In this document: in pieces, positions 1-8,208 of the stretch | Position numbering within the stretch: position 1 is the first letter of the stretch | Layout of the letters: every line of letters starts with the position of its first letter | Assembly (NCBI GenBank): GCA_018269055.1 | Contig: JAFDVI010000038.1 | Span: 1-37,145, forward strand | Direction of reading: 5' to 3' | Length of the DNA: 37,145 bases | Source of the DNA: Acidobacteriota bacterium | GTDB taxonomy: Bacteria; Acidobacteriota; Blastocatellia; RBC074 | The notes under the pieces: generated by a model | The model's database searches: none | What the model was told of the DNA's origin: nothing | What the model saw: the letters and a program-made list of their open reading frames with translations, nothing else | Program-made: the position numbers and the translations under genes

Positions 1-216
1 GCTTCGCGCTCCCGCGCTACACCCTGGGCTTTATGCTGCTCGCCAGCATCCGAGGGTTAAAGAATGAAACGTGAGATTTGAGCGAAAATTTGGGCAATGA
101 CAAGGAATAGAGACCCCGGCCTGATTGATTTATCGAAAGGAAGAATCTGAGCGTTGTAATTTGCAATGAGTGAAGAATGAGGCTGATTCCAGCATTAAAT
201 TTAGGAGGAGGGAATT
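1..216. other. Left-edge non-coding stretch, possible repeat remnant
   Basis: I see no credible gene here. The first 60 bases contain CCCGCGCTACACCCTGGGCT, which resembles the GC-rich 'ccctgggct' intergenic repeats seen in several environmental phyla and may be the cut end of such a repeat. The remainder is AT-richer and runs into a strong Shine-Dalgarno (GGAGG, about 204-210) for the zinc-ribbon gene, so the promoter probably lies here. I cannot place a convincing -35/-10 pair. Confidence 0.35.
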
Positions 217-417
217 ATGAACACAGGTGAAATTATCAATCTGTTTTGCGAAACTGATGCGCAGGAATGCACCGACTGCAAACCGTGTCGCCGGTGCCAG
301 TTTGAATTGAAAGCCAAGGACAAATACTGTCGCCGTTGCGGGTGGCGGCAATTTGATTTTGTGACCGGCGATTCCGCCCGCGCCGGGAACACAGCGCAAC
401 TGCAACAATCGGCTTGA
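217..417 (+). CDS. Small zinc-ribbon protein
   Basis: A 66-residue protein of unknown role with seven cysteines. C18, C21, C24 and C27 are each separated by two residues, followed by C38-x2-C41. The two CRRC knuckles (24-27 and 38-41) look like a double-zinc-ribbon or rubredoxin-like metal site. It has no signal peptide or membrane segment, so it is probably cytosolic. The start is well supported by a GGAGG Shine-Dalgarno 5-7 bases upstream of the ATG. Its TGA stop lies 5 bases before the ATG of the MFS transporter and overlaps a possible TTG start, so the two genes are probably translationally coupled. A metal-binding regulatory or accessory role for the transporter is possible but is only inferred from adjacency. 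Confidence 0.75.
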   Translation: MNTGEIINLFCETDAQECTDCKPCRRCQFELKAKDKYCRRCGWRQFDFVTGDSARAGNTAQLQQSA

Positions 418-422
418 CCACG

Positions 423-1628
423 ATGTTGAAGCAGAAACCAAACCTGCTGTTGGTCATGTTGACCTACGCGGGCTTTTTCAGCCTTGGCATGCCGGATGGG
501 TTGCTCAGTGTGGCGTGGCCTTCGATGCGCGCGTCGTTTGGCTTGCCGCTGAATGCGCTGGGATCGTTGCTGACCTTGTTCACGGCTGGTTACCTGCTAT
601 CCAGTTTGCTGAGCGGCTGGGCGTTGATGCGCGTCAATGTCGGTGTTTTGTTGGCCCTGAGCTGTCTGGCAACCAGCGTCAGCCTGTTCGGATATTCGAT
701 TGCGCCAAGCTGGTGGATTTTGATCGCGTTTGGATTGTTGGGGGGATTGGGCGCGGGAGCAATTGATTCCGGACTGAACACGTACATCGCCAACTTCCTG
801 ACGGCGCGCGCTTCCAGTTGGCTCCACGCGTGTTATGGCGTAGCGACAACCAGCGGGCCGGCATTGATGACCGCGGCAATGGCTTCCGGGCGAAGCTGGC
901 AATTTGGCTACGCAATCGTCGCGACAGGACAACTGGCGCTGGCCTGTTGTTTTGGCATTTCCAGCAAACTTTGGCCTTCATCTGTAGCCCCAGCGGAAAC
1001 GCAGCCCCCTGCTGATGCCGCCGAAACTTCCCATTCCACAATCTGGCGATTGCCTGTCGTTTGGTTGAGCGTCACCGTTTTCTTTGTCTACACGGGCATC
1101 GAGGCCGCCACGGGAACCTGGCCTTACAGTCTGTTCACGCAATCGCGCGGCGCTTCGGCGATGGAGGCCGGAACCTGGGCGAGCCTTTACTGGGGTTGTT
1201 TCACCATTGGGCGAATCCTTTCCGGCATTTTCGCCAACAGCATTTCGACGCGGCGGTTGATGCGGTTGTGCATCGCGGGAATGGCCGCCGGAGCAATCAT
1301 GTTATGGATCAACGTCTCCTCCTTGTTCAGTTTCGCTGGCGTCGCACTGATGGGGTTGGCTTGCGCGCCAATTTTTCCCACGATGATTGCGACTACGCCT
1401 GACCGAATTTCGCAGCGCTTTGTCGCCAGCGCCATGGGATTGCAGATTTCCGCCGCCGTGCTGGGACAATCGGGATTGCCGTCGTTGGTTGGCGTGCTGG
1501 CGAACAAATTCGGGTTGGAAATTTTACCCCCGGCTTTGTTGATTGCTTCCGCCGTTTTATTCATTTTCAGCGAAACGCTGTTTCATCAAAGTTCTGTCAT
1601 CAAGTCGTTGACTCCTTCCAAGAATTGA
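423..1628 (+). CDS. MFS transporter
   Basis: Major facilitator superfamily permease of about 401 residues with about 12 hydrophobic segments, in the usual size range. The N-terminal half opens with a typical first helix (residues about 9-28, LVMLTYAGFFSLGMPDG), a FucP/YbjJ-like pattern. Short basic loops follow helices 2 and 8. The substrate cannot be read from sequence; sugar or multidrug efflux are both possible. The ATG at 423 is preferred, but an in-frame TTG at 414 overlaps the upstream stop (TTGA). Neither has a clear Shine-Dalgarno, which fits coupled translation from the zinc-ribbon gene. It is followed by a 180-base gap before the GMC oxidoreductase. Confidence 0.85.
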   Translation: MLKQKPNLLLVMLTYAGFFSLGMPDGLLSVAWPSMRASFGLPLNALGSLLTLFTAGYLLSSLLSGWALMRVNVGVLLALSCLATSVSLFGYSIAPSWWILIAFGLLGGLGAGAIDSGLNTYIANFLTARASSWLHACYGVATTSGPALMTAAMASGRSWQFGYAIVATGQLALACCFGISSKLWPSSVAPAETQPPADAAETSHSTIWRLPVVWLSVTVFFVYTGIEAATGTWPYSLFTQSRGASAMEAGTWASLYWGCFTIGRILSGIFANSISTRRLMRLCIAGMAAGAIMLWINVSSLFSFAGVALMGLACAPIFPTMIATTPDRISQRFVASAMGLQISAAVLGQSGLPSLVGVLANKFGLEILPPALLIASAVLFIFSETLFHQSSVIKSLTPSKN

Positions 1629-1808
1629 ATTTTCCGAAGCTGGAATTTTCCCGCCTCCATTCTGGATTTAACCGCCGAACGAGGAAATCGCTATTTTGCA
1701 CGTTTGTCGGTCATGAGCCGCTGTTTATCGCACTTGGCGCTTGTTCGCGCGGCGGTTCACAGACCGTCGCCAATTTTTCAGACTCAAGCAGGAGGGCAAG
1801 AAGGAATC

Positions 1809-3353
1809 ATGAACTCGAACCATTACGACGTGATCATCATCGGCACGGGCGCGGGCGGAGGAACGCTGGCGTACAAGCTTGCACCGTCCGGCAAACGCAT
1901 TTTGTTGCTGGAACGCGGCGATTATGTGCCGCGGGAAAAAGACAACTGGAGCACGCTGGCCACGGTCAAGGAAGGCAAATACAACACCAAGGAAGAATGG
2001 CGCGATTCCAAAGGCAAACCGCTGCATCCGCACACCAATTATTACGTCGGCGGCAACACAAAATTTTATGGCGCGGCGTTGTTTCGGTTGCGCGAACAGG
2101 ATTTCAGCGAAATCAAACATCACGGCGGTATTTCGCCTGCGTGGCCGATCAGTTATGCCGAACTGGAACCCTATTACACCGCTGCCGAGCATTTGTATTC
2201 CGTACACGGTAATCGTGGCGAAGACATCACAGAACCCTGGGCCAGTGCGCCTTATTCTCATCCGGCAGTCAGCCACGAACCGCGCATTGCAAAGCTCGCC
2301 GAAGATTTTGAACGGCTGGGATACAAGCCATTTCACACGCCACTCGGCGTGATGCTGAACGAACAGCGGATGAATCGCAGCAAGTGCGTGCGCTGCAACA
2401 CCTGCGACGGATTTGCCTGTTTGACCAATGCCAAATCCGATGCGCAGGTCGTGTGTGTTGATCCCGCCCTGGAATATCCAAACGTTTCCCTGTTGACGAA
2501 TGCATACGTCGAACGACTGGAAACCAGTGAATCCGGTCACGAAGTCAAACGTATTGTCGTCAGGCGTGAGGGCGTAGAAGAAATTTACTCGGCGGATGTC
2601 GTGGTGGTGTCGGCTGGAGCAATCAACTCGGCGGCGTTGTTGTTGCGCTCGGCAAACGACAAACACCCGAACGGTTTGGCGAATGGCTCTGACGTAGTCG
2701 GACGGCATTACATGGGGCATAACAATTCTGTGCTATTCGCCATTTCGCGTTGCCCCAATCCGACAGTGTTTCAGAAAACCATGGCGCTCAATGATTTTTA
2801 CTTTGCTGGAAAGGAATGGGATTTCCCGATGGGACACATTTCCTTTGTCGGCAAATTCGACGCGAATATGTTTGCCGCCGGAGCACCGCCTTTCGCGCCG
2901 CATCTGACGCTGGATTACATCGCCAAACACTCGCTGGATTTCTGGCTGACCTCCGAAGATTTGCCCGATCCGAACAATCGCGTGACCCTGGATCGTGAAG
3001 GCAAAATTACGCTGACGTACACGCCCAATAACCTGGAAGGCCACAAGCGGCTTTACAACAAGGTCAAAGAAATGGTGAAGGAAGCCGATTGCCACGATCA
3101 CCTGATTCCGCTCAACGCCTTCGTCGGCGACCGCATTCCGTTGGCGGGCGTGGCACATCAAAACGGGACGATTCGGTTCGGCAATGATCCGAAAACTTCC
3201 GCGCTCGACAAAAACTGCAAAGCGCACGAGGTAGACAACCTGTACGTTGTTGACGGCAGCATTTTCTGCTCCAGCGCAGCGGTCAATCCGGCGCTGACAA
3301 TTATGGCGAACGCGTTGCGTGTGGGCGATCACCTGTTGGGGAGGTTGCAATGA
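1809..3353 (+). CDS. GMC-family FAD oxidoreductase
   Basis: A 514-residue glucose-methanol-choline family flavoprotein. The N-terminal Rossmann motif for FAD (GTGAGGGTLAYKL, about residues 12-24) is followed by LLLERGD, the acidic residue that contacts the ribose. The C-terminus has the family signature VVDGSIFCSSAAVNPALTIM with the N-P pair. A cysteine-rich loop CVRCNTCDGFAC (about residues 197-208) is common in bacterial members of unknown substrate. It has no signal peptide. The frame is open 35 codons further upstream, but ATG 1809 is chosen because the conserved domain starts just after it and purine-rich sites (AGGAGGG at 1790, AAGGA at 1801) precede it. The stop overlaps the next start (ATGA). 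The likely role is oxidation of an alcohol or sugar; the substrate is unknown. Confidence 0.9.
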   Translation: MNSNHYDVIIIGTGAGGGTLAYKLAPSGKRILLLERGDYVPREKDNWSTLATVKEGKYNTKEEWRDSKGKPLHPHTNYYVGGNTKFYGAALFRLREQDFSEIKHHGGISPAWPISYAELEPYYTAAEHLYSVHGNRGEDITEPWASAPYSHPAVSHEPRIAKLAEDFERLGYKPFHTPLGVMLNEQRMNRSKCVRCNTCDGFACLTNAKSDAQVVCVDPALEYPNVSLLTNAYVERLETSESGHEVKRIVVRREGVEEIYSADVVVVSAGAINSAALLLRSANDKHPNGLANGSDVVGRHYMGHNNSVLFAISRCPNPTVFQKTMALNDFYFAGKEWDFPMGHISFVGKFDANMFAAGAPPFAPHLTLDYIAKHSLDFWLTSEDLPDPNNRVTLDREGKITLTYTPNNLEGHKRLYNKVKEMVKEADCHDHLIPLNAFVGDRIPLAGVAHQNGTIRFGNDPKTSALDKNCKAHEVDNLYVVDGSIFCSSAAVNPALTIMANALRVGDHLLGRLQ

Positions 3354-4462
3354 CAAACAGAATCAGACGTACAGCCGGAGAGATGGAACGATGGAGTTTT
3401 AGGGCGAAGAGCATCACGGCATTGTTTGTCGCGTTGTTGCTCTCGATCAGTTTTGCTCCCGCACGATCAAGGCTGAGCTTCGCCCAGTCGCCCAGTCGCC
3501 CCGTCACCCAGTTTTTGGTAAAGGCTGTTGACTCTATTGGCTTCACCGTCAGCGATGCGGATCGTTCGGTAGAATTTTTCTCGAAGGTATTATCGTTTGA
3601 AAAAGTTTCGGATGTGGAAGTTACTGGCGACGAATACGAACATCTGCAAGGCGTGTTCGGTTTGCGCATGCGCGTGGTGCGCATGCGGTTGGGCGATGAG
3701 TTTATCGAACTGACCGAATATCTGGCTCCGCGCGGACGTCCGATTCCGGTGGATTCGCGCAGCAACGACCGCTGGTTTCAGCATGTTGCTATCATCGTCA
3801 GCGATATGGACCGCGCGTATCAGTGGTTGCGAAAGAACAAAGTCGAACACGCTTCAACCGGCCCACAACGACTACCCGACTGGAACAAAAACGCCGGAGG
3901 CATCAAGGCGTTTTATTTCAAAGATCCTGACGGTCACGCACTGGAAATCCTGCAATTCCCCGAAGGCAAGGGAGATGAGAAGTGGCATCAATTGGCAAAA
4001 CAGGACGCAGGCAAATTGTTTTTAGGTATTGATCACACGGCAATAGCCATCGGCGACACTGACACGAGTTTGAAGTTTTACCGCGACACATTGGGAATGC
4101 GCGTTGCCGGCGAAAGCGAAAATTACGGGATTGAGCAGGAACGGCTGAATAACGTTTTCGGCGCGCATTTGAGAATTACAGGGCTCCGAGCGGCTTCCGG
4201 ACCGGGCATTGAATTTCTGGAATATCTGGCTCCGCGAGATGGAAGGCTGACGCCCGGCGACAAAAAGTCCAACGACTTGATTCACTGGCAAACCAAACTT
4301 GTGACGAACGACATTGAATCCGCAGCAGTCAAATTACGCGAAAACCGGTTCAATTTCATTTCATCCGGCATCGTCCAGTTTGCGGAACCGGTGCTGGGGC
4401 TAAAACGAAGCTTTTTGGTGCGCGACCCGGATGCTCACGCAGTTCAACTGCTGGAACGGTAA
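3350..4462 (+). CDS. Exported protein with two VOC (glyoxalase-like) domains
   Basis: A 370-residue protein whose start overlaps the GMC stop (ATGA). Residues about 1-46 hold a basic region and a hydrophobic stretch (ITALFVALLLSISFAPA), a signal peptide or anchor. ATG 3383 (M12) is an alternative start. Two vicinal-oxygen-chelate domains follow, at residues about 60-205 and 225-370. Both have the beta-alpha-beta-beta-beta pattern with segments such as FTVSDADRSVEFFSKVL, FIELTEYLAPRG and KDPDGHALEIL in the first, and HTAIAIGDTDTSLKFYRDTLG, IEFLEYLAPRDG and RDPDAHAVQLL in the second. VOC proteins include glyoxalases, dioxygenases and resistance proteins; which applies cannot be told. Coupling to the GMC oxidoreductase suggests they act on one pathway. 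Four tandem 8-base repeats lie at the signal-peptide junction. Confidence 0.85.
   Translation: MTNRIRRTAGEMERWSFRAKSITALFVALLLSISFAPARSRLSFAQSPSRPVTQFLVKAVDSIGFTVSDADRSVEFFSKVLSFEKVSDVEVTGDEYEHLQGVFGLRMRVVRMRLGDEFIELTEYLAPRGRPIPVDSRSNDRWFQHVAIIVSDMDRAYQWLRKNKVEHASTGPQRLPDWNKNAGGIKAFYFKDPDGHALEILQFPEGKGDEKWHQLAKQDAGKLFLGIDHTAIAIGDTDTSLKFYRDTLGMRVAGESENYGIEQERLNNVFGAHLRITGLRAASGPGIEFLEYLAPRDGRLTPGDKKSNDLIHWQTKLVTNDIESAAVKLRENRFNFISSGIVQFAEPVLGLKRSFLVRDPDAHAVQLLER
3481..3512 (+). repeat. Four tandem 8-bp units inside the VOC gene
   Basis: Four consecutive octamers, CGCCCAGT, CGCCCAGT, CGCCCCGT and CACCCAGT, lie in the region coding for the junction between the signal peptide and the mature protein. 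The unit length is not a multiple of three, so gain or loss of one unit would shift the frame. This is a direct observation; slippage is only a possibility. Confidence 0.75.
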
Positions 4463-4483
4463 GAATCTTCGATCCCAATCAAC

Positions 4484-4525
4484 AAAGGCCGAAGAATTGA
4501 GGCGTGTTTCAATTCTTCGACCTTT
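4484..4525. terminator. Bidirectional terminator between convergent genes
   Basis: Arms AAAGGCCGAAGAATTGA (4484-4500) and TCAATTCTTCGACCTTT (4509-4525) pair over 17 bases with one mismatch around an 8-base loop. The A-rich and T-rich ends give a U-tract on either strand. It sits between the convergent VOC and TPR/TonB genes. Confidence 0.85.
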
Positions 4526-4547
4526 ACGTTTTCATATCCAACGGCCT

Positions 4548-5669
4548 TCACGGCTTTTTGGAAGGCAAGCTTGATGGCGTTTGAGCACGCGCGAGTTTCG
4601 TTTCGAAACTAATCACGCTGCTAATTTGAACTGGCTGGCCGTCCAACATCGCGGGTTCAAATGTCCAACCACGCGCCGCCAGAATTGCTGCGCTGTTCAA
4701 ATCCGACCGTCCATCAATGATGTGCGTAAAAATCACTTTGCCTTCAGTGGATATCAGGACTTCAACTTTGACTTTGCCGGAGAAGGCAGAATCATCAGGG
4801 TCATTCGATTTCGATGGGAAAGTGGAGCGAAAATTGGCTTGGACGCGTTTGAGCGGCTTTCCGCCTTCCAGGATTTTCATCATCTCATCCGTTTGTTGAT
4901 TCTGCTCCTCCGCTGTTTTGGAAAACTCAGAAATACGTATGGTCGGATAATTGAAATCTGCAGATTCGGCCGCTTTGCTATCTGCCATTGGTTTGGACAT
5001 GGAAAGGGCCATCCGCACATCATCCAGCGCTTTTTGCCAATGATTTTTGGCGCTGCTGTCAGTGTCGGCTGCCAGCGCCGCTTCGGAATTCAGCAGGTTT
5101 CGGATGTTGTAAGCATCGGCAAAATCAGATCTGATGCTCAACGCTCGCGAGGCATATTCAAGCCCTTTGGCGATCACATCCGATACGTCTCTTTGAGTAC
5201 TTTCCGGCAGGCTCGGAACCGGTTTGCCGTTTTTGAGATCAACATACTTTGCAACCAAGTCATGCGCTTCTCGCCAACAAGTCATGGCGGCACGATGATA
5301 GCTGTACGCCTTCACAGAATCTTTTTGTCCCGGCAGCCCCGCGCGTTTCAAAAAATAATCTCGCGCTGCTCCCTGGCTATCCAAACGAAAAGCCGTTTCC
5401 GCCGCCAGCCCCAACGCTTCGTCGTTGTCCGGTTCCTGTCCCAGCGCAGCTTCAAATTTGGCCAGCGCAAGCTTGAATTTCGCAGTTCGATAGAGCGATT
5501 TGCCTTGCGCGACCAAATCAGCCGCCGGAGCATCCGATTTTTCCGGTGATGATTGCTGGTCATTTTGTGGCAACGATTTATTGCCGATTGGCTGTTGCGC
5601 TCTGGCAGGAAGTGAGCAGGCAATAATCGCCAAACCAAGGGTTAGGAATAGATTGCTTATCAGTTTCAT
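4548..5669 (-). CDS. Exported TPR protein with TonB-type C-terminal domain
   Basis: A 373-residue protein with an N-terminal signal peptide (residues 1-24, ending PARAQ). A Ser/Asp-rich linker is followed by tetratricopeptide-like helices at about residues 50-230 (LYRTAKFKLALAKFEAALGQEPDNDEALGLAAETAF is repeat-like). The C-terminal domain at about 285-355 has the TonB/TolA pattern VKVEVLISTEGKV...AAILAARGWTFEPA. It lacks the proline-rich spacer of classical TonB, and the signal looks cleavable rather than a permanent anchor, so it may be a periplasmic scaffold rather than an energy transducer. Its start lies 41 bases downstream of the amidohydrolase stop, so it may be the last gene of the nucleoside run. 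Confidence 0.8.
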   Translation of the reverse strand: MKLISNLFLTLGLAIIACSLPARAQQPIGNKSLPQNDQQSSPEKSDAPAADLVAQGKSLYRTAKFKLALAKFEAALGQEPDNDEALGLAAETAFRLDSQGAARDYFLKRAGLPGQKDSVKAYSYHRAAMTCWREAHDLVAKYVDLKNGKPVPSLPESTQRDVSDVIAKGLEYASRALSIRSDFADAYNIRNLLNSEAALAADTDSSAKNHWQKALDDVRMALSMSKPMADSKAAESADFNYPTIRISEFSKTAEEQNQQTDEMMKILEGGKPLKRVQANFRSTFPSKSNDPDDSAFSGKVKVEVLISTEGKVIFTHIIDGRSDLNSAAILAARGWTFEPAMLDGQPVQISSVISFETKLARAQTPSSLPSKKP

Positions 5670-5710
5670 CTCAGCCTTTCCTTTTGTAGTGTGGCAGCTT
5701 CATTCTTGTC

Positions 5711-7120
5711 TTACTGTCTCAAGCTCCGGCTAACTTGTTTTTGATATTTATTTGCGGAAGCTTTTATCGCCTCTTCATTCAGGGTCAGCAGTTTGCGATT
5801 GCGCATCAAAACACGGCCATTGACGATTGTGTCTGACACATCAGAGGCTTTCGCCGCATACACCAGATGCGAATAACAATTGTACATTGGTGTTAAGTGC
5901 AACGCACTCAAATCAACCAGGATCACATCCGCCCGTTTGCCAGTTTCCAGCGAACCAACTTCATTTTCCAGATGAAGCGCGCGCGCTCCGCCAATGGTCG
6001 CCATTGCCAATGCGTCCTGCGCCGGAACCGCCGTTGGATCGCCAGAAATCAGTTTGTGTAGCTTGGCGGCGGTATCAACCTCTTCCCATAGACTCAAATC
6101 ATGATTGGAAGCCGCGCCGTCAGTTCCCAACCCGACCCGCAATCCGGCTTTCAGCATTGCAGGAATCGGCGCAGTGCCCGACGCCAGTTTCATGTTTGAT
6201 TGCGGGCAATGAGCAATGCCTACCTCACGGCGCTTCAACAACGCAATTTCTTCATCATTGACGTGAACGACATGCGCAGCCAACAACCTTGATGACAGAA
6301 AATTGATCCGCTCCAGATATTTCACCGGAGTTGTATTGTAGTTTTTGGCGATGAATTCAGTTTCCGTAGGGGCCTCAGCCAGATGAGTCAAAATCGGCGC
6401 ATCTAGTTTTTCCGCCAGTGCGCGAACTTCATTCAGGTGCTCCGTGCTGACAGTGTAAGGCGCATGCGGAGCAATTGCGGCGGTGATCAACGAATCGCCT
6501 TTCCATCGTTTCAGAAATTTTTCCGAATAGGCCATCGCTTCGGCCCAGGTTTTGTTGTCGGCAACCGGAAAATCAATCACCGTTTCTCCCAGCACGCCGC
6601 GCATCCCCGCGCGCTTGGTTTCTTCGGCGATGGTGTCTTCAAAGTAGTACATATCGGCATAAGTCGAAATGCCGCCTCGAATCATTTCCGCCAGCCCAAG
6701 CCGGGTTCCCGCTACAACAAATTCCCGGTCAACGTTTTTGGCTTCCGCCGGGAAAATGTATTTTGTCAGCCAATCCTGCAGATTCAGGTCGTCCGCAATC
6801 CCGCGAAAAAGAACCATTGGCACGTGCGTATGTGCATTGATCAATCCGGGGAGAACGATTTTTCCATGCGCATTGATGGTTTGCTTTGGGAAATACCGCC
6901 TGGCTTTCAATTGTGCCTCGTCCCCAACTTCAACAATCCGTTCGCCAAGAATCGCCACAAAGCCGTTTTCAAACAAGTGCCGCTCGCCATCCATTGTCAC
7001 GACCGTGCCGCCTGTGATCAGCAGATCAACGCGATTGCCTGAAACCGAGCCGGGCCGTTTCTGCCCGGACAACAAAACTACGGAGGCGATTAAAACAACA
7101 ATGACAAGTAGCTTCTTCAT
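5711..7120 (-). CDS. Exported MtaD/SsnA-like amidohydrolase (probable deaminase)
   Basis: A 469-residue metal-dependent hydrolase of the amidohydrolase superfamily, closest in pattern to 5'-methylthioadenosine/S-adenosylhomocysteine deaminases. Metal and catalytic residues are visible: H97-T-H99, H219 in APHAPY, H246 in THLAEAP, H283 in AAHVVHV and D334 in GTDGAASN. HCPQSNMKLASG is also typical of the group. Residues 1-20 form a hydrophobic signal or anchor (LLVIVVLIASVVLLSG) with no lipobox Cys, which is unusual because characterised MtaD enzymes are cytosolic. A GGAGAAG Shine-Dalgarno precedes the ATG. It lies 30 bases after the protease gene in the nucleoside-salvage run, which fits deamination of a nucleoside or related base. 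The exact substrate is not determinable. Confidence 0.85.
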   Translation of the reverse strand: MKKLLVIVVLIASVVLLSGQKRPGSVSGNRVDLLITGGTVVTMDGERHLFENGFVAILGERIVEVGDEAQLKARRYFPKQTINAHGKIVLPGLINAHTHVPMVLFRGIADDLNLQDWLTKYIFPAEAKNVDREFVVAGTRLGLAEMIRGGISTYADMYYFEDTIAEETKRAGMRGVLGETVIDFPVADNKTWAEAMAYSEKFLKRWKGDSLITAAIAPHAPYTVSTEHLNEVRALAEKLDAPILTHLAEAPTETEFIAKNYNTTPVKYLERINFLSSRLLAAHVVHVNDEEIALLKRREVGIAHCPQSNMKLASGTAPIPAMLKAGLRVGLGTDGAASNHDLSLWEEVDTAAKLHKLISGDPTAVPAQDALAMATIGGARALHLENEVGSLETGKRADVILVDLSALHLTPMYNCYSHLVYAAKASDVSDTIVNGRVLMRNRKLLTLNEEAIKASANKYQKQVSRSLRQ

Positions 7121-7150
7121 CTAACAACTTCTCCGAAGAATTCCGAACCA

Positions 7151-8152
7151 CTAACGCAGGTGCAGCACACTTTGAACGATCTTGCCCGCTTTCCTTTCAA
7201 CCCGTCGCCAGGAACTGTTGTCGTTCAGCGAAACCCAACGTCGCTCTTCCGAACGGTAATGCCAATCCTTATCCGCTTGATAAAAGACCTGAAGGCCGCG
7301 TCCTTCGATAATGTTCAGGATTTCGTTGTCGTGATAATTGGCGTCGTCAACGTCTGTGACGGCTCGCTGTCCCATCTCCGAATACACTTCATGCAGTTCC
7401 AGCAGCAGACTATTGACTTCCGGGCTGAGCGGTTTGGCGTTCAACCCGATTCGCTGCGCTTCTTTGATCGTGATGGGGTAGGAATGCCACGGGTAATCGG
7501 AGTTCAAAATCCGGCTGATGTTTTCAGCACGTTTCTTGTCATGCATGTGATAAGACAGAATTTCATTGCATAACCGGATCGAAAGCGAACTGCTGCGGTC
7601 TACTGCGCCAATCACCAGCGGATGAATGTGGTTGAAAATCGAAGCGTAAGGGTTCGCGCCTTCGTCCTTGGCTTCCTTGCGCCAAAGATTGATGATGCGC
7701 GTCAGTTCGTCCAGGCTGACGCTGACACGGCTGTTGTTGATGTCAATCGGCGACAGATCGTGCGTCAGCGAAGTATCCACCGCCGAAAGATAAGCCAGCG
7801 GCCCCATCTGAATTTCATCCGCTCCCAGCGCAATCATCGTCGCCGCCGAAACGCAGTTTAGCGGAACCAATGCCGTCAGTCGTTCGCAATACTGCCGAAG
7901 CAGGTGAACGACCCTTAGCGAAGCCGTGCCGTTCCCACCATCTGATTTGATAAACAGCGTCAGGTCTTTTTGCTTCCCGAGGTGCCGGAGCAACGCGTAA
8001 AAGGTAACCACATCGTCCTGACAGACAGAACCGCTTGGCGCGTCCCAATACGCCATGACCGTGGAGCCAAGACATTTTTCCAGAGCTGAAATAATTTTCT
8101 GCGTCTCGGAAAAAAGAATGGGTGGTTTGTTGATTTTTTGTTTTGGTGACAT
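7151..8152 (-). CDS. SDH/ClpP-like serine protease (ATP-independent family)
   Basis: A 333-residue protein resembling the serine dehydrogenase proteinase (SDH) family of the ClpP/SppA fold. Residues 68-75 (IKSDGGNG) match the oxyanion-region strand, and S102 in NCVSAATMIALGADEI is the expected nucleophile, as in the SA(A/G)T motif of the family. It has no transmembrane segment. The open frame extends upstream into the cytidine deaminase gene. ATG 8152 is chosen because the conserved sequence begins after it and it avoids a 130-base overlap. A putative processing role is known only by family. It lies 56 bases after cdd and 30 before the amidohydrolase, on the same strand, so it is probably co-transcribed with nucleoside-salvage genes. 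The reason for that location is unknown. Confidence 0.75.
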   Translation of the reverse strand: MSPKQKINKPPILFSETQKIISALEKCLGSTVMAYWDAPSGSVCQDDVVTFYALLRHLGKQKDLTLFIKSDGGNGTASLRVVHLLRQYCERLTALVPLNCVSAATMIALGADEIQMGPLAYLSAVDTSLTHDLSPIDINNSRVSVSLDELTRIINLWRKEAKDEGANPYASIFNHIHPLVIGAVDRSSSLSIRLCNEILSYHMHDKKRAENISRILNSDYPWHSYPITIKEAQRIGLNAKPLSPEVNSLLLELHEVYSEMGQRAVTDVDDANYHDNEILNIIEGRGLQVFYQADKDWHYRSEERRWVSLNDNSSWRRVERKAGKIVQSVLHLR

Positions 8153-8208
8153 CGTTTGGCGTCTTTTTCGGGATATGAAAACTGTTGAACAGGCGATGAC
8201 GACAAGTT

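Noticed and set aside
1725..2720. Long minus-strand open frame opposite the GMC oxidoreductase
   Set aside because: It is a shadow of a well-supported gene, with low-complexity Arg/Val-rich sequence.
4581..5549. Plus-strand open frame of about 322 codons opposite the TPR/TonB gene
   Set aside because: It is a shadow frame; the minus-strand protein has a signal peptide and recognisable domains.
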